From contig JAIYAA010000024.1 of the NCBI GenBank assembly GCA_027489295.1, positions 1-37,017 of the forward strand: a DNA stretch of 37,017 nucleotides, given 5' to 3'. The translations under genes and the position numbers were made by a program. Source of the DNA: Sphingomonadales bacterium. Its GTDB lineage: Bacteria > Pseudomonadota > Alphaproteobacteria > Sphingomonadales > Sphingomonadaceae. Below, in pieces: positions 17,019 to 25,670 of the stretch; position 1 is the first letter of the stretch; each line of letters begins with the position of its first letter. The notes under the pieces were generated by a model. It made no database searches and had not been told where the DNA came from. It saw nothing but the letters and a program-made list of their open reading frames with translations.

Positions 17019-17432
17019 ATGGAACAGCGTTCTAGCACCCCGATGGCAGCAAGGCTGGGCTTCAAGCCCGGCATGCGCGTCTGGTTTCACGACATGCCGG
17101 CGGCGATTCGTGCCGCCATCGCCCCCGAACGGGCCGCACTGGAAGAGCTGGGCTGCGCCACCGACGGCGTGCAGGCCGTGCATCTGTTCGCCTCGCGGCG
17201 CGATCATCTGGAACGCGAACTTTCCGCGCTGCGCTCGCTGCTCTCCAGCAACGGCTTCTGCTGGGTATCCTGGCCCGATCCGAAGAGCGGATCCGACGTG
17301 GATGGCGGCGTGATTGCGGACCTGGCCGCCGCGCAAGGCTGGACCGAACGCGACCGCTGCGCGCTGGACGGATGGGCGGGCGTGAAGCTTACCCCGCCGC
17401 TTCATCCCGGAATCGAAACGATCCCCAGATAA
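17019..17432 (+). CDS. Small DUF3052-like protein of unknown function
   Basis: 137 residues. Start fixed by a good ribosome site (GGAGGGCGGCC-ATG). After a short leader the pattern RLGFKPGMRVWFHDMP, then AVHLFASRRDHLERELSALRSLLSSNG, FCWVSWPDPKSG and a final WAGVKLTPP resembles DUF3052-type proteins: KPG-MRV, a run of charged helix, then L-W-V-x-Y-P-K and a C-terminal strand. There is no signal peptide, membrane helix or obvious catalytic motif. It sits alone, 65 bases after the HRXXN kinase and about 70 before the nitroreductase. The family match is by eye. Confidence 0.65.
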   Translation: MEQRSSTPMAARLGFKPGMRVWFHDMPAAIRAAIAPERAALEELGCATDGVQAVHLFASRRDHLERELSALRSLLSSNGFCWVSWPDPKSGSDVDGGVIADLAAAQGWTERDRCALDGWAGVKLTPPLHPGIETIPR

Positions 17433-17501
17433 TCGTTATTCCGGACAACAACCGAATAGACAGAGCCCCTGTCTTGCGCGAGGTTGCGCGTCGATCTTGC
17501 T

Positions 17502-18167
17502 ATGACCTCCACCATGCTGCCCTGGACCTCCGATCCCGCTTTGCCGGATCACGAACGCATCGCGCACGCCGCCGCGTTCCGCGACCGCATGACCAGCCGG
17601 CACAGCTGCCGCAGCTTTTCCAGCCGGCCGGTGCCGCGGGCACTGATCGAAACCGCCATCGCCGCAGCCGGCACCGCCCCCAGCGGCGCCAACCGCCAGC
17701 CCTGGCATTTCGCGGTCGTCTCCTCGCCCGGTGCCAAAACCGCGCTGCGGGTCGCGGTGGAAGAAGAGGAGCGCAACTTCTACGGCGACATCGGCGGCAG
17801 CGAATGGCAGGGGTTGCTGCGCGACCTGGGCGCGCGGGCGGACAAGCCCTATCTTGAAACCGCGCCCTGGATCATCGTCGTCTTCGGGCAGACGCGCGCC
17901 AGCGACACCGATCGCTTCCCCAACCCGCATGTCACCGAAAGCGTCGGCCTCGCCTGCGGGCTGCTGGTCGCCACCTTGCACCTGGCGGGGCTTGCCACGC
18001 TGATCCACACCGCCACCCCGGCGCGATTCCTCAACCGCCTGTGCCGCCGCCCCGAGCATGAGCGGCCGGTCCTGATGATCGTGGTCGGCCATCCCGCCGA
18101 CGATGCGACCGTCCCCGCCGCCGCGCTGGAACGCAAGCCGCTCGATCAGATCGCCAGCTGGCTCTAA
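17502..18167 (+). CDS. Nitroreductase-family FMN oxidoreductase
   Basis: 221 residues from the ATG at 17502; a TTG at 17484 and an ATG at 17514 are alternatives. The FMN-binding start of the nitroreductase fold is clear: FRDRMTSRHSCRSFSSRPVP, then TAPSGANRQPWHFAVV. The middle insert (EERNFYGDIGGSEW...DKPYLETAPWIIVVF) and the late TLIHTATPARFL with a C-terminal P-V-L-M-I-V-V-G-H-P resemble the subgroup containing iodotyrosine deiodinase-like proteins. Enzymes of this fold reduce nitro, quinone or halogenated aromatic substrates with NAD(P)H; the substrate is not predictable. It is followed after nine bases by a DUF418 gene and may be co-transcribed with it. Confidence 0.88.
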   Translation: MTSTMLPWTSDPALPDHERIAHAAAFRDRMTSRHSCRSFSSRPVPRALIETAIAAAGTAPSGANRQPWHFAVVSSPGAKTALRVAVEEEERNFYGDIGGSEWQGLLRDLGARADKPYLETAPWIIVVFGQTRASDTDRFPNPHVTESVGLACGLLVATLHLAGLATLIHTATPARFLNRLCRRPEHERPVLMIVVGHPADDATVPAAALERKPLDQIASWL

Positions 18168-18176
18168 GCGCAGCGG

Positions 18177-19415
18177 GTGACCAACCCGATTCCCGCTCGC
18201 CTGCTTTCGCTCGATCTCGTCCGCGGCACCGCCCTGCTCGGCATCCTGCTGCTCAACATCGTCGGCTTCGCGATGCCCGAGGCCGCCTATTTCAACCCGC
18301 GCGCCTATGGCGGCTGGCACGGGGCGGACCTTGCCGCTTGGCTGGTGAACTTCCTGTTCTTCGACGGGAGGATGCGGGGGCTGTTCTCCTTCCTGTTCGG
18401 CGCCTCGCTACTGATCGTGACCGATGCGGCCGAGGCTGCCGGGCGCGATCCGGCGCGGACGCATTATGCCCGGATGGGCTGGCTGTTCGCATTCGGGCTC
18501 GCCCATCTCTGGCTCGTCTGGCACGGCGACATCCTAGCCCATTACGCGCTGGTCGGCATGATCGCCTTTCCGCTGCGCAAGCTGCCGGTTGCGCGGCTGG
18601 TGAGCCTGGGCGCGGTGCTGGTGCTGGCGAGTACCGCCCTGTTCGGCACGCTGGCACATGATGCCTGGCGGATGTCGCTCGCCCCCCAGCCCGCCCGAGG
18701 CGAATATACCGCATTGGCCGAGGCGTTCGGCACGCCCCCGGCCCACCGCATCGCCGAGGAACTGGCGGTGCGCCGCGGCGACTATGCCGGTGTCGTCGCG
18801 CAGCGCTTCGGCGCCTATGCCTTCAGCCCGTTCGCGATGCTGACGCTCTATGGCTGGGAAACGCTGGGCTATATGCTGTTCGGCATGGCGGCGCTGCGCA
18901 GCGGATTGCTGGCGGGCCGCTGGCCGCGCGAGACCCTGCGGCGCTGGTGGCTGCGCAGCTGGGCGATCGCCCTCCCCGTCTATGCCCTGCTCGCCTGGTG
19001 GCAGGTCGCGGCCGGCTTCAGCCTGTTCTCGGTGCTGCTGGCGGGGGTAACGCTCACCGGGCTGATGCGGCCGGCGATGATCCTCGGCTGGGCCTGCCTG
19101 ATCCTGCTGATCGCACGTCCCGGCGGATGGCTCACCACTCACGTCGCCGCCGCCGGCCGCATGGCCTTCTCCAACTATCTCGCGACCAGCCTGGTCTGCG
19201 TGCTGCTGTTCGACGGCTATGGCCTGGGATGGTTCGGGCGGCTCTCCCGCTGGCAGCTCTACCCGGTGGTGCTGGGCGTCTGGACGCTGCTGCTGCTCTG
19301 GTCGCGTCCCTGGCTGCTGCGCTTTCGCTACGGTCCGCTGGAATGGCTGTGGAGAAGCCTTGCACGGGGCGCCTTGCAACCCATTCGCAATAGCCTTGCG
19401 AATCGATCGCAGTAG
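18177..19415 (+). CDS. DUF418-family polytopic membrane protein
   Basis: 412 residues starting with GTG (18177). The opening RLLSLDLVRGTALLGILLLN is the characteristic DUF418 N-terminus (an R-G-x-A-L-L-G-I-L-x-x-N motif). The protein shows about eight to ten hydrophobic segments, a central R-x-x-x-L-F-S-F-L-F-G motif (RGLFSFLFGASLL) and the DUF418 C-terminal part with AAAGRMAFSNYLATSLVC and LEWLWRSL. The family resembles acyltransferase-type membrane proteins, but no reaction is established to my knowledge. Its last 33 bases overlap the proposed Fur site of the next gene. Confidence 0.88.
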   Translation: MTNPIPARLLSLDLVRGTALLGILLLNIVGFAMPEAAYFNPRAYGGWHGADLAAWLVNFLFFDGRMRGLFSFLFGASLLIVTDAAEAAGRDPARTHYARMGWLFAFGLAHLWLVWHGDILAHYALVGMIAFPLRKLPVARLVSLGAVLVLASTALFGTLAHDAWRMSLAPQPARGEYTALAEAFGTPPAHRIAEELAVRRGDYAGVVAQRFGAYAFSPFAMLTLYGWETLGYMLFGMAALRSGLLAGRWPRETLRRWWLRSWAIALPVYALLAWWQVAAGFSLFSVLLAGVTLTGLMRPAMILGWACLILLIARPGGWLTTHVAAAGRMAFSNYLATSLVCVLLFDGYGLGWFGRLSRWQLYPVVLGVWTLLLLWSRPWLLRFRYGPLEWLWRSLARGALQPIRNSLANRSQ

Positions 19416-19422
19416 CTATACA
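19383..19422 (+). promoter_or_regulatory. Putative Fur box and promoter of bfd
   Basis: ATTCGCAA (19383-19390) and TTGCGAAT (19396-19403) form a perfect 8-bp inverted repeat with a 5-base spacer. A second overlapping palindrome, TGCGA-ATCGA-TCGCA, spans 19397-19411. Together they resemble the GCTATTGCGAAT-type Fur boxes of many proteobacteria. A possible -10 element TATACA lies at 19417-19422, 33 bases before the bfd ATG, with TTGCGA (19396) as a poorly spaced -35. The overlap with promoter elements fits iron-dependent repression. The site sits inside the 3' end of the DUF418 gene. Confidence 0.6.
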
Positions 19423-19454
19423 GCATGGCCCATCGAGGATTCGAGGGATTTCCG

Positions 19455-19625
19455 ATGGTCGTGTGCGTGTGCAATGCCCTGCGGGAGCGGGAAGTGCGGG
19501 AAGCGGTGCGGAAGGGTGCGCAGAGCGCCTGCCAGGCGTACCGCGCGCTCGGCTGCCAGGCGAAGTGCGGCCAGTGCGTTCCGTTCGCCCGCGCGATCAT
19601 AGCCGAAGAACGTGCTGCCGCCTGA
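19455..19625 (+). CDS. bfd: Bacterioferritin-associated ferredoxin
   Basis: 56 residues, a [2Fe-2S] protein that binds bacterioferritin and passes electrons to release stored iron as Fe(II). The four cluster ligands have the characteristic arrangement C4-x-C6...C38-x2-C41 (VVCVCNALRE and CQAKCGQC); two further Cys are at 26 and 34. Start at 19455 is chosen over the ATG at 19425 because GAGGG lies just upstream and the conserved MVVCVCN begins there. It precedes bfr by 70 bases, and a Fur-like site lies upstream. Expression under iron starvation is expected. Confidence 0.94.
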   Translation: MVVCVCNALREREVREAVRKGAQSACQAYRALGCQAKCGQCVPFARAIIAEERAAA

Positions 19626-19695
19626 CACCAGATCCCCGGTTCCGTCCCGTTCGTTTCGCGGCTAGGCTGAGCGCCGAACGACAAGGGATGTGCAC

Positions 19696-20178
19696 ATGAA
19701 GGGCGACGCCAAGGTTCTCGAGTATCTCAACGAGGTGCTGAAGAACGAGCTCACCGCGATCAACCAATATTGGCTGCATTATCGCATGCTCGACCATTGG
19801 GGCGTGCAGAAGCTCGCCCAGTTCGAGCGACACGAATCGATCGACGAGATGAAGCATGCCGACTGGCTGGCAGAGCGCATCCTGTTCCTCGACGGGCTGC
19901 CGAACTTCCAGCTGCTCGGCCGCCTGCGCATCGGCGAGACGGTGGAGGAACTGCTCCGCGCCGATCTGGCGCTGGAGGTGGAGGCAATCGCCGTGCTGCG
20001 CGACGCGATCCAGCATTGCGAGACCGTCCGCGACTTCGTCAGCCGCGACCTGTTCCTCAAGATCCTCGAGAGCGAGGAAGAACATGTCGATACGCTGGAG
20101 CGTCAGTTCGACATGATCGCCCGCATGGGCCTGGAGAACTATATCCAGCTCAACAGCAAGCCGACCGAGGCGGAGTAA
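19696..20178 (+). CDS. bfr: Bacterioferritin
   Basis: 160 residues, a 24-mer haem-containing iron-storage ferritin in the cytoplasm. Counting from the ATG at 19696 (MKGDAKVLEYLN; AAGGG eight bases upstream), all key residues fall at the family's standard numbers: ferroxidase ligands Glu18, Glu51, His54, Glu94, Glu127 and His130, and haem ligand Met52. A GTG at 19690 would add two residues and is less likely. The gene is complete and should be a catalytically active haem-binding subunit. It sits downstream of bfd, either in one transcript or with its own promoter in the 70-base gap. Confidence 0.96.
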   Translation: MKGDAKVLEYLNEVLKNELTAINQYWLHYRMLDHWGVQKLAQFERHESIDEMKHADWLAERILFLDGLPNFQLLGRLRIGETVEELLRADLALEVEAIAVLRDAIQHCETVRDFVSRDLFLKILESEEEHVDTLERQFDMIARMGLENYIQLNSKPTEAE

Positions 20179-20196
20179 GGCCCTTCCCTTCTAAGC

Positions 20197-20218
20197 CCCC
20201 TCCCGCAAGCGGGAGGGG
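20197..20218. terminator. Hairpin between convergent bfr and der
   Basis: CCCCTCCCGC-AA-GCGGGAGGGG is a perfect 10-bp inverted repeat (20197-20218) lying in the 46-base gap between the bfr stop and the der stop. It can serve both strands. There is no T-run. The sequence is similar to the CCCTCCCC...GGGGAGGG element at 12113-12135, which also separates convergent genes. Confidence 0.55.
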
Positions 20219-20224
20219 CGCTTC

Positions 20225-21592
20225 TCAGCTCTTGTCGCGGTCGAACGGGTTCTTCGGCGCGCGCAGCACCAGCCGCACCGGCACCGCGCCGAAATCGAAC
20301 TCGCGGCGCAGGCCGTTGACCAGATAGCGCTGATAGCTCATCGGCAGCAGGTCGACCCGCGTGCCGAACAGCACGAAGCTGGGCGGGCGCGTCTTGTTCT
20401 GGGTGACATAGCGCGGCTTGATCCGCTTGCCGCCCGGCGCGGGCGGCGGATTGGTTTCGATCGCGCGCTCGAACCAGCGGTTGAGCTGGCCGGTGGACAC
20501 GCGCCGCGACCAGGCGTCGCGCGTCTCGAACGCAACGCGCATCATCGTGTCGAGGCCCTTGCCGGTGATCGCCGAGACGGTGAGCAGCGGCACGCCCTTC
20601 ACCTGCGCCAGGCCTTCGTCCAGCGCGGTCTTCACGCCGTTGAACAGGCTGGAGGCGTTTTCCGCCACGTCCCACTTGTTCATCACGATGATCAGCGCGC
20701 GGCCTTCCTGCAACACGCGATCGGCGATCTTGAGGTCCTGCACCTCAAGCCCGCGCGTCGCGTCAAGCAGCAGCACCACAACTTCGGCGAAATCGATCGA
20801 GCGCAGCGTGTCGGCGACCGAGAGCTTCTCCAGCTTCTCCTCGACCCGCGCCTTCTTGCGCAACCCGGCGGTATCGACCAGCCGCACCTTGCGCGGCTTG
20901 TCCTCGAAATCGGTCCACTCGTAATCGATCGAGATCGAGTCGCGGGTGATGCCGGCCTCGGGCCCGGTGATCATCCGGTCCTCGCCGAGCAGCCGGTTGA
21001 CCAGCGTCGACTTGCCCGCGTTCGGACGGCCGACGATCGCCAGCTTGAGCGGCGCATCGGGGCTGTCAGGATCATCCTCGGGCTCCTCGTCCTCGCGATC
21101 GACATGCGGCAGCAGCGCTTCGAACAGATCGACGACGCCCTCGCCATGTTCGGCCGAGAAGGGGATAGGATCGCCCAGACCCAGCGCCATCGCCTCGAGG
21201 ATCCCGGACTCGCCCGCACGGCCTTCGGCCTTGTTGGCCATCAGCACCACCGGGCGGTCGGTCGAGCGCAGCCAGCGCGCGATTTCCTCGTCAAGCGGCG
21301 TCACGCCCGCGCGTGCGTCGATCAGGAACAGCGAGACGTCGGCCTCGCGCACCGCTGCCTCGGTCTGCGCGCGCATGCGGCCGGGAAGCGTCGCCGCATC
21401 CTCGTCCTCATAGCCCGCGGTGTCGATCACGCGGAATTCGAGGCCGAGCAGCGACGCATCGCCCTCGCGGCGATCGCGGGTGACGCCCGGCTGATCGTCG
21501 ACCAGCGCTAGGCGCTTTCCGACCAGCCGGTTGAACAGCGTCGACTTGCCCACATTGGGGCGTCCGATGATGGCGACAGTCGGCAAAGGCAT
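20225..21592 (-). CDS. der: Ribosome-assembly GTPase Der (EngA)
   Basis: 455 residues from the ATG at 21592 ([18 protein letters not shown]), the conserved start; the frame is open further upstream to 21712 but that extension is not conserved-looking. Two tandem G domains are complete: first P-loop GRPNVGKST (from about residue 10) with DTAGYEDED and NKAEG, second GRPNAGKST (about residue 182) with [11 protein letters not shown] and NKWD. A KH-like C-terminal domain follows, ending NPFDRDKS. Der is essential for 50S subunit maturation. It follows bamB on the same strand, with a terminator-like hairpin in the 121-base gap. Confidence 0.97.
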   Translation of the reverse strand: MPLPTVAIIGRPNVGKSTLFNRLVGKRLALVDDQPGVTRDRREGDASLLGLEFRVIDTAGYEDEDAATLPGRMRAQTEAAVREADVSLFLIDARAGVTPLDEEIARWLRSTDRPVVLMANKAEGRAGESGILEAMALGLGDPIPFSAEHGEGVVDLFEALLPHVDREDEEPEDDPDSPDAPLKLAIVGRPNAGKSTLVNRLLGEDRMITGPEAGITRDSISIDYEWTDFEDKPRKVRLVDTAGLRKKARVEEKLEKLSVADTLRSIDFAEVVVLLLDATRGLEVQDLKIADRVLQEGRALIIVMNKWDVAENASSLFNGVKTALDEGLAQVKGVPLLTVSAITGKGLDTMMRVAFETRDAWSRRVSTGQLNRWFERAIETNPPPAPGGKRIKPRYVTQNKTRPPSFVLFGTRVDLLPMSYQRYLVNGLRREFDFGAVPVRLVLRAPKNPFDRDKS

Positions 21593-21635
21593 GATCGATT
21601 CTCTAACGCAGTCGAAGGGCGACGCAAAGTCGCCG

Positions 21636-21674
21636 AAAAAACGACAGGGGCCGGAGCGCTGCGCCCCGGCCCCC
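21636..21674 (-). terminator. Rho-independent-like terminator between bamB and der
   Basis: On the minus strand GGGGCCGG...CCGGCCCC forms a perfect 8-bp stem (21647-21654 with 21666-21673), followed after five bases by six T (plus-strand A-run 21636-21641). It is preceded by a CCCGGC-TTCG-GCCGGG hairpin with a stable tetraloop (21690-21705 region) and followed by a GGCGAC-n5-GTCGCC hairpin (21618-21634). It lies between co-directional genes, so it may end most bamB transcripts or act as an attenuator for der. Confidence 0.6.
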
Positions 21675-21713
21675 GATTGGGACATACACCCGGCCGAAGC
21701 CGGGAAGAACAAC

Positions 21714-23045
21714 TCAGCGATAGGCGGTCAGGCGCCCCTTGTCGTCGAGCAGGTACAGCGTGCCCTTGGCGATCACCGGCGCCAGCGACAACGGATCCTT
21801 GGTTTCCTTGGTCGAAAGAACGCTGCCGTCCTTGGGCGAAACCGACACGATTTCGCCCAGCGTGTTGATCAGCAGCAGCCGCCCACCGGCCACGATCGGG
21901 CCCTTCCAGGCGATCGGATTCTTGAGCTTCTTCTCGTTCTTGTACTTCTGCAGCTGGACGATCCAGCGCGGCTTGCCGTTGCTGCGCGACAGGCAGAGCA
22001 GGCGCGCATCGTCGGTGACGACGAACAGCCACTCGCCCGCGGCATAGGGCGAGGCGAGGCCGCCGATGCTCTGCTCCCACAGCGTCGAGCCGCTGGTGAT
22101 GTCCACCGCGACCATCCGGCCGCCCTCGCCCAGCGCGTAGACGCGGCCCTGGTCGATCACCGGCTCGGCATCGATATCCGACAGCGAGGAGACCGAGGTA
22201 GTCATGGTGTTGCGGGTCAGCACGTCGCCCCACAGCGACAGGCCGTTCTCGTAGCGATAGGCATTGAGCTCGCCAGACGAGAAGCCGGCGACGACCGTGC
22301 CCTGCGCCGAAGCCGGAGCCGCGACGCCGAAGACGCCCTGCGATTCCAGGCTGGCGGTCGCCGTCCAGGAAACTTCGCCCTTGTCCTGGGTGAGCGCGAA
22401 CAGCTGGTTGTCCTGCGTCACCACATAGACGTTGCCGTTGGCGAGCGTCGGCGCACCGCGTAAGGGACCGCCGGGGCGCTTGCGCCAGACTTCCTTGCCG
22501 TCCGCTTCCTGCAGCGCGACCACATCGCCCAGGCCGTTGGTGGCGAACACGTGATCGCCCTCGGCGCTGACGCCGCCACCGAATAACGCGCCGCGGTTGC
22601 GCTTCGCCGTGCCAGCGCCGGTATTGGCCTTCCAGATCTCGGCACCGGTATCGGCGGCCAGCGCGTGGACGACACCCGCCTGGTCGATCACGAACAGCTT
22701 GTTGCCTTCGATAACCGGCGAGGCCGCGAGGCGCTCGCTCTTCGACGGCTTGGCGACCTGGCGCGACCAGACGCGCGACAGCGACTCGCCCAGCGTCAAA
22801 TGGCCCATCGCCTTGCTGGCGCTGCCGCCCGGCTGGCCCCAGTTTTCGTTGGTGGCGGCTTCGGGGAGCTGCACCTCGATGCCGGCCAGCGTCTTGTCGG
22901 CGCTGATGTCGTTCTCGGTCACCAGGATCGGCACGCGCTCGCCCAGCACCGGCGTCTTCTTGCCGCCACTGCCCTTGAACACACCACAGCCGCTCACCAG
23001 CGCGAGCGCGGCGACCGCCGTTACAACGCGAACCTTCGTGTTCAT
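21714..23045 (-). CDS. bamB: Outer-membrane assembly lipoprotein BamB (PQQ-like beta-propeller)
   Basis: 443 residues. The signal peptide ends in a lipobox A-L-V-S-G-C with Cys20 as the lipid-bearing residue. The body is an eight-bladed PQQ-type propeller with repeated blade signatures such as [37 protein letters not shown] and [17 protein letters not shown]. BamB is the lipoprotein of the BAM complex that assists insertion of outer-membrane proteins. Its ATG overlaps the stop of the upstream YfgM-like gene by four bases (ATGA), and der lies downstream, giving the familiar yfgM-bamB-der order. Confidence 0.92.
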   Translation of the reverse strand: MNTKVRVVTAVAALALVSGCGVFKGSGGKKTPVLGERVPILVTENDISADKTLAGIEVQLPEAATNENWGQPGGSASKAMGHLTLGESLSRVWSRQVAKPSKSERLAASPVIEGNKLFVIDQAGVVHALAADTGAEIWKANTGAGTAKRNRGALFGGGVSAEGDHVFATNGLGDVVALQEADGKEVWRKRPGGPLRGAPTLANGNVYVVTQDNQLFALTQDKGEVSWTATASLESQGVFGVAAPASAQGTVVAGFSSGELNAYRYENGLSLWGDVLTRNTMTTSVSSLSDIDAEPVIDQGRVYALGEGGRMVAVDITSGSTLWEQSIGGLASPYAAGEWLFVVTDDARLLCLSRSNGKPRWIVQLQKYKNEKKLKNPIAWKGPIVAGGRLLLINTLGEIVSVSPKDGSVLSTKETKDPLSLAPVIAKGTLYLLDDKGRLTAYR

Positions 23046-23755
23046 TTAGCTTGCTTTTCCTGGGTCTGAGCGGTCGTCGTCGGAGCGACCGAAAGCGTCT
23101 TTGCGAGTTCGGCGGTGCGTTCCCGGATCGTCTCCGGCACGCGGGCACCCGCCTCGCTCAGCTGGCGATAGAGCTTCGCGGCCTCGGCGCGCTTGCCCGA
23201 TTTCAGATAGGCCGCCGCCACCATCTCGCCGGCCGAACCGAACCAGGGCGAATCGGGGTTGGCGAAGGTGCCGAGCCGCTGGATCACGTCCTGCGGCTTC
23301 AGCGTGTCGAACTCGGCCTGGGTCTGGCGAACCAGCGCCAGGTCGCGGAACGGCTGGGCGAGCTTGGCATCGGTCACCACACTGGCGAACTTGGTGGCCG
23401 CGCCCTTCTTGTCGCCCTTCAGGAACAGCAAATTGCCCTGGGTGAAGCGCGCCATCGCGGCATAGCCGTCCTCGCCCTGCGCCAGCTTGTCGAGCGCGGG
23501 CGTTGCCTGGCCGACCTGGTTCTGCGCGGCGAGCTGGAGTGCGGCGTCATATTCCTCGCCCCGCGCCTCGGCAGCGGCACGCTGGGTGTGATCATAGTAC
23601 AGCCAGCCGGCGACCGCGATCAGGAACGCCACCACGCCCGCCGCGATCAACAGGCCATAGCGACGCCCGGCGCGGATCAGCTGGTCACGACGATATTCCT
23701 CGTCGACTTCGCGAAGAAAGGCCTCGTCGGTGGTACCGGAAGGAGGAAGCGCCAA
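23042..23755 (-). CDS. YfgM-like TPR-type ancillary membrane protein
   Basis: 237 residues. A short cytoplasmic N-terminus (EVDEEYRRDQLIRAGRRYG) is followed by one membrane helix (about 34-54, LLIAAGVVAFLIAVAGWLYY) and a periplasmic alpha-helical region of TPR type (about 65-215). In E. coli YfgM associates with the Sec translocon and with periplasmic chaperones; the same placement directly before bamB supports that family. The C-terminus is Thr/Gln/Lys-rich. The four-base ATGA overlap with bamB implies coupled translation. PanB lies 73 bases upstream on the same strand. Confidence 0.85.
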   Translation of the reverse strand: MALPPSGTTDEAFLREVDEEYRRDQLIRAGRRYGLLIAAGVVAFLIAVAGWLYYDHTQRAAAEARGEEYDAALQLAAQNQVGQATPALDKLAQGEDGYAAMARFTQGNLLFLKGDKKGAATKFASVVTDAKLAQPFRDLALVRQTQAEFDTLKPQDVIQRLGTFANPDSPWFGSAGEMVAAAYLKSGKRAEAAKLYRQLSEAGARVPETIRERTAELAKTLSVAPTTTAQTQEKQAK

Positions 23756-23828
23756 AATCTACTCCATGGGTCTGATGCGGTCGCGGACCTTAGCGCCGCG
23801 TACCGTGAACGCAAATCGCCCTACTCCG

Positions 23829-24689
23829 TCAGTCCCGCGGCGCATAGACCTGATCCGGTCCCGGAAAGGCCCGCGACCGTACCTCGGCGGCATAGGTTTC
23901 AACCGCGGCGGAAATGCGGCCGGCCATGTCGTCATAGCGCTTCACGAACCGCGGGGTGCGCTCGAACAGGCCGAGCATGTCCTCGGCGACAAGCACCTGG
24001 CCGTCGCACTGCGCCGACGCGCCGATGCCGATGGTGGGGCACTGAACGGCCTTGGTGATCTCCACCGCGATCGGCTCGACCACGCCTTCGACCACGATCG
24101 CGAACGCCCCCGCCTCGTCCATCGCCACCGCGTCGCCGACCAGCTTGGCGCGCTCGGCATCGCTGCGGCCGCGCGCGCCATAGCCGCCCAGGACGTTGAT
24201 CGCCTGAGGCGTCAGGCCGATATGCCCGATCACCGGAATGCCGCGCTCGTTCAGGAACTGAACCGTGGGCGCCATCGCCGCGCCGCCTTCCAGCTTCACC
24301 GCCGCCGCGCCGGTTTCCTTGAGCAGCCGCGCGGCGCTCTCGAACGCCTGTTGGGGCGAGGATTCGTAGCTGCCGAACGGCATGTCGATCACGACCAGCG
24401 CGTGATAGCTGCCGCGCACCACCGCCGCCCCGTGCGCCGCCATCATCTCCAGCGTGACCGGCACGGTGGACGGCAGGCCGTAGATCACCTGGCCCAGGCT
24501 GTCGCCGACCAGCAGCATGTCGCACGACTCGTCCATCAGCTGCGCCATGCGGACGGTGTAGGCGGTGAGCATCACCAGCGGCTCGCCGCCCTTGCGCTTG
24601 CGGATCGCCGGCACGGTGACGCGCTTCATCGGCGCGGGCGTAGGGTTGGCGCGGCTGGTGGCGGTATCGAGCGTGAGCTGGTGCGACAT
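23829..24689 (-). CDS. panB: 3-methyl-2-oxobutanoate hydroxymethyltransferase
   Basis: First committed step of pantothenate (vitamin B5, coenzyme A) synthesis: transfer of a hydroxymethyl group from methylene-tetrahydrofolate to 2-oxoisovalerate, giving ketopantoate. 286 residues from the ATG at 24689 (MSHQLTLDT); starts at 24719 or 24629 are possible. The family signatures are plain: [14 protein letters not shown] (metal ligand Asp), [27 protein letters not shown], and [14 protein letters not shown] near the C-terminus. No panC is nearby. It is the first gene of the run leading to YfgM-like, bamB and der, though the 73-base gap leaves room for a separate promoter. Confidence 0.96.
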   Translation of the reverse strand: MSHQLTLDTATSRANPTPAPMKRVTVPAIRKRKGGEPLVMLTAYTVRMAQLMDESCDMLLVGDSLGQVIYGLPSTVPVTLEMMAAHGAAVVRGSYHALVVIDMPFGSYESSPQQAFESAARLLKETGAAAVKLEGGAAMAPTVQFLNERGIPVIGHIGLTPQAINVLGGYGARGRSDAERAKLVGDAVAMDEAGAFAIVVEGVVEPIAVEITKAVQCPTIGIGASAQCDGQVLVAEDMLGLFERTPRFVKRYDDMAGRISAAVETYAAEVRSRAFPGPDQVYAPRD

Positions 24690-24800
24690 GGCGCGGGGGT
24701 CTAGCCGGTAAGGGACCACGCCGCCAGTGCCGCTTGTGGGCCCATAAGCGGAACCGGCCCGCGCGAAAACCGCCCCGCCCCTTGCCGGTACGCTGTCGTC

Positions 24801-25232
24801 CTACCGGATCCAGCCGCGCCGGGTTGCCATGCCGGCGAGCCAGATCTGGAAGATGGCGACTGCCAGAATGAACGCCGGGATCGCGAATGCCTGGAGCGGC
24901 CCCGAGAGCACGCCGGTCGCGAACAGATAGCCGAACTGCACAATCACCGCCGCCAGCGATATGACGTAGAGGACGTTCGCCTTGCGCGAGCGCCGCAGCA
25001 TCGCCAGCGAGCCAAGCAGACTGGCGCCGACACCGATCGCGTAATCGACCAGGAACCAGCGCGGAACGGCTTGATAATATTCCCAATTCCAGAATGTAGG
25101 CTCGCCTGCCCGCTCGGGCGAGACGTTCGCATGGACCGTGAAGACGAGGCAGCCGAGCAGCCCCCACAGGACCAGCATCGTCGCGACGGTCCGGAACCAG
25201 CTGGCCGGTCGTTGTCGAATGTAAGATGCCAT
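24801..25232 (-). CDS. Four-helix membrane protein of unknown function
   Basis: 143 residues with four hydrophobic segments (about 15-33, 58-78, 86-107 and 115-133): VATMLVLWGLLGCLVFTV, VDYAIGVGASLLGSLAML, VLYVISLAAVIVQFGYLFA and IPAFILAVAIFQIWLAGMA. The first loop is Trp/Tyr-rich (EPTFWNWEYYQAVPRWF). No catalytic motif or recognised family. The layout (small four-helix protein, basic ends) is common among uncharacterised sphingomonad inner-membrane proteins. It is preceded by an unusually AT-rich spacer with an inverted repeat (25247-25283), which suggests specific regulation. Likely a real gene from codon use and hydrophobic pattern. Confidence 0.75.
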   Translation of the reverse strand: MASYIRQRPASWFRTVATMLVLWGLLGCLVFTVHANVSPERAGEPTFWNWEYYQAVPRWFLVDYAIGVGASLLGSLAMLRRSRKANVLYVISLAAVIVQFGYLFATGVLSGPLQAFAIPAFILAVAIFQIWLAGMATRRGWIR

Positions 25233-25246
25233 GCGAACCCAATATA

Positions 25247-25283
25247 CCGTGTCTATTACGATGTTAATTTAGGATAAACACGG
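25247..25283 (-). promoter_or_regulatory. Inverted repeat in AT-rich spacer upstream of the four-helix membrane protein
   Basis: CCGTGTCTAT (25247-25256) and ATAAACACGG (25274-25283) are reverse complements at nine of ten positions, separated by 17 AT-rich bases. The left arm ends 14 bases before the start codon at 25232. The surrounding 84-base spacer is much more AT-rich than its neighbours. An operator or 5'-leader hairpin is possible. Confidence 0.35.
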
Positions 25284-25316
25284 AGCTAAGGCCATAAATG
25301 CATCGATTTTTCGGGC

Positions 25317-25664
25317 TCAAAGCAACGCGCGGGCGTATCGCTCCGGCGCGAATCCAATCAGAATACCGCCGGGATACTCCAGCACCGGCCGCTTGATCAT
25401 CGAAGGCTGCGCGATCATCAATGCAGTCGCCTTGACCGCATCCAGATCGATCTTGTCGGCATCGGGCAGCTTCCGGAAGGTGGTGCCGGCGCGATTCAGC
25501 AGCGGCTCCCATCCCTCGGCCTCGATCCAGCGTGCGAGCCGCGCCGGATCGACGCCTTCCACCTTGTAGTCGTGAAAATGATAGGCGACGGCGTTGGCGT
25601 CGAGCCACGCCCGTGCCTTCTTCATCGTGTCGCAGTTCTTGATGCCGTAGAGCGCAATCGTCAT
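25317..25664 (-). CDS. ArsC/Spx-fold protein (YffB-like)
   Basis: 115 residues with a thioredoxin-like ArsC fold. The opening MTIALYGIKNCDTMKKARAW is typical of the YffB/Spx subgroup, with Cys11 the only active-site-like cysteine. Later motifs are FHDYKVEG, TTFRKLPDADK and PSMIKRPVLEYPGG, where the cis-Pro and the K-R-P-V correspond to the family's conserved RP motif. YffB-type proteins are probably glutathione-dependent thiol reductases rather than true arsenate reductases; no arsenic genes are nearby. It starts 6 bases after the GNAT stop codon, so the two are co-transcribed. Confidence 0.88.
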   Translation of the reverse strand: MTIALYGIKNCDTMKKARAWLDANAVAYHFHDYKVEGVDPARLARWIEAEGWEPLLNRAGTTFRKLPDADKIDLDAVKATALMIAQPSMIKRPVLEYPGGILIGFAPERYARALL

Positions 25665-25670
25665 GCGCCT

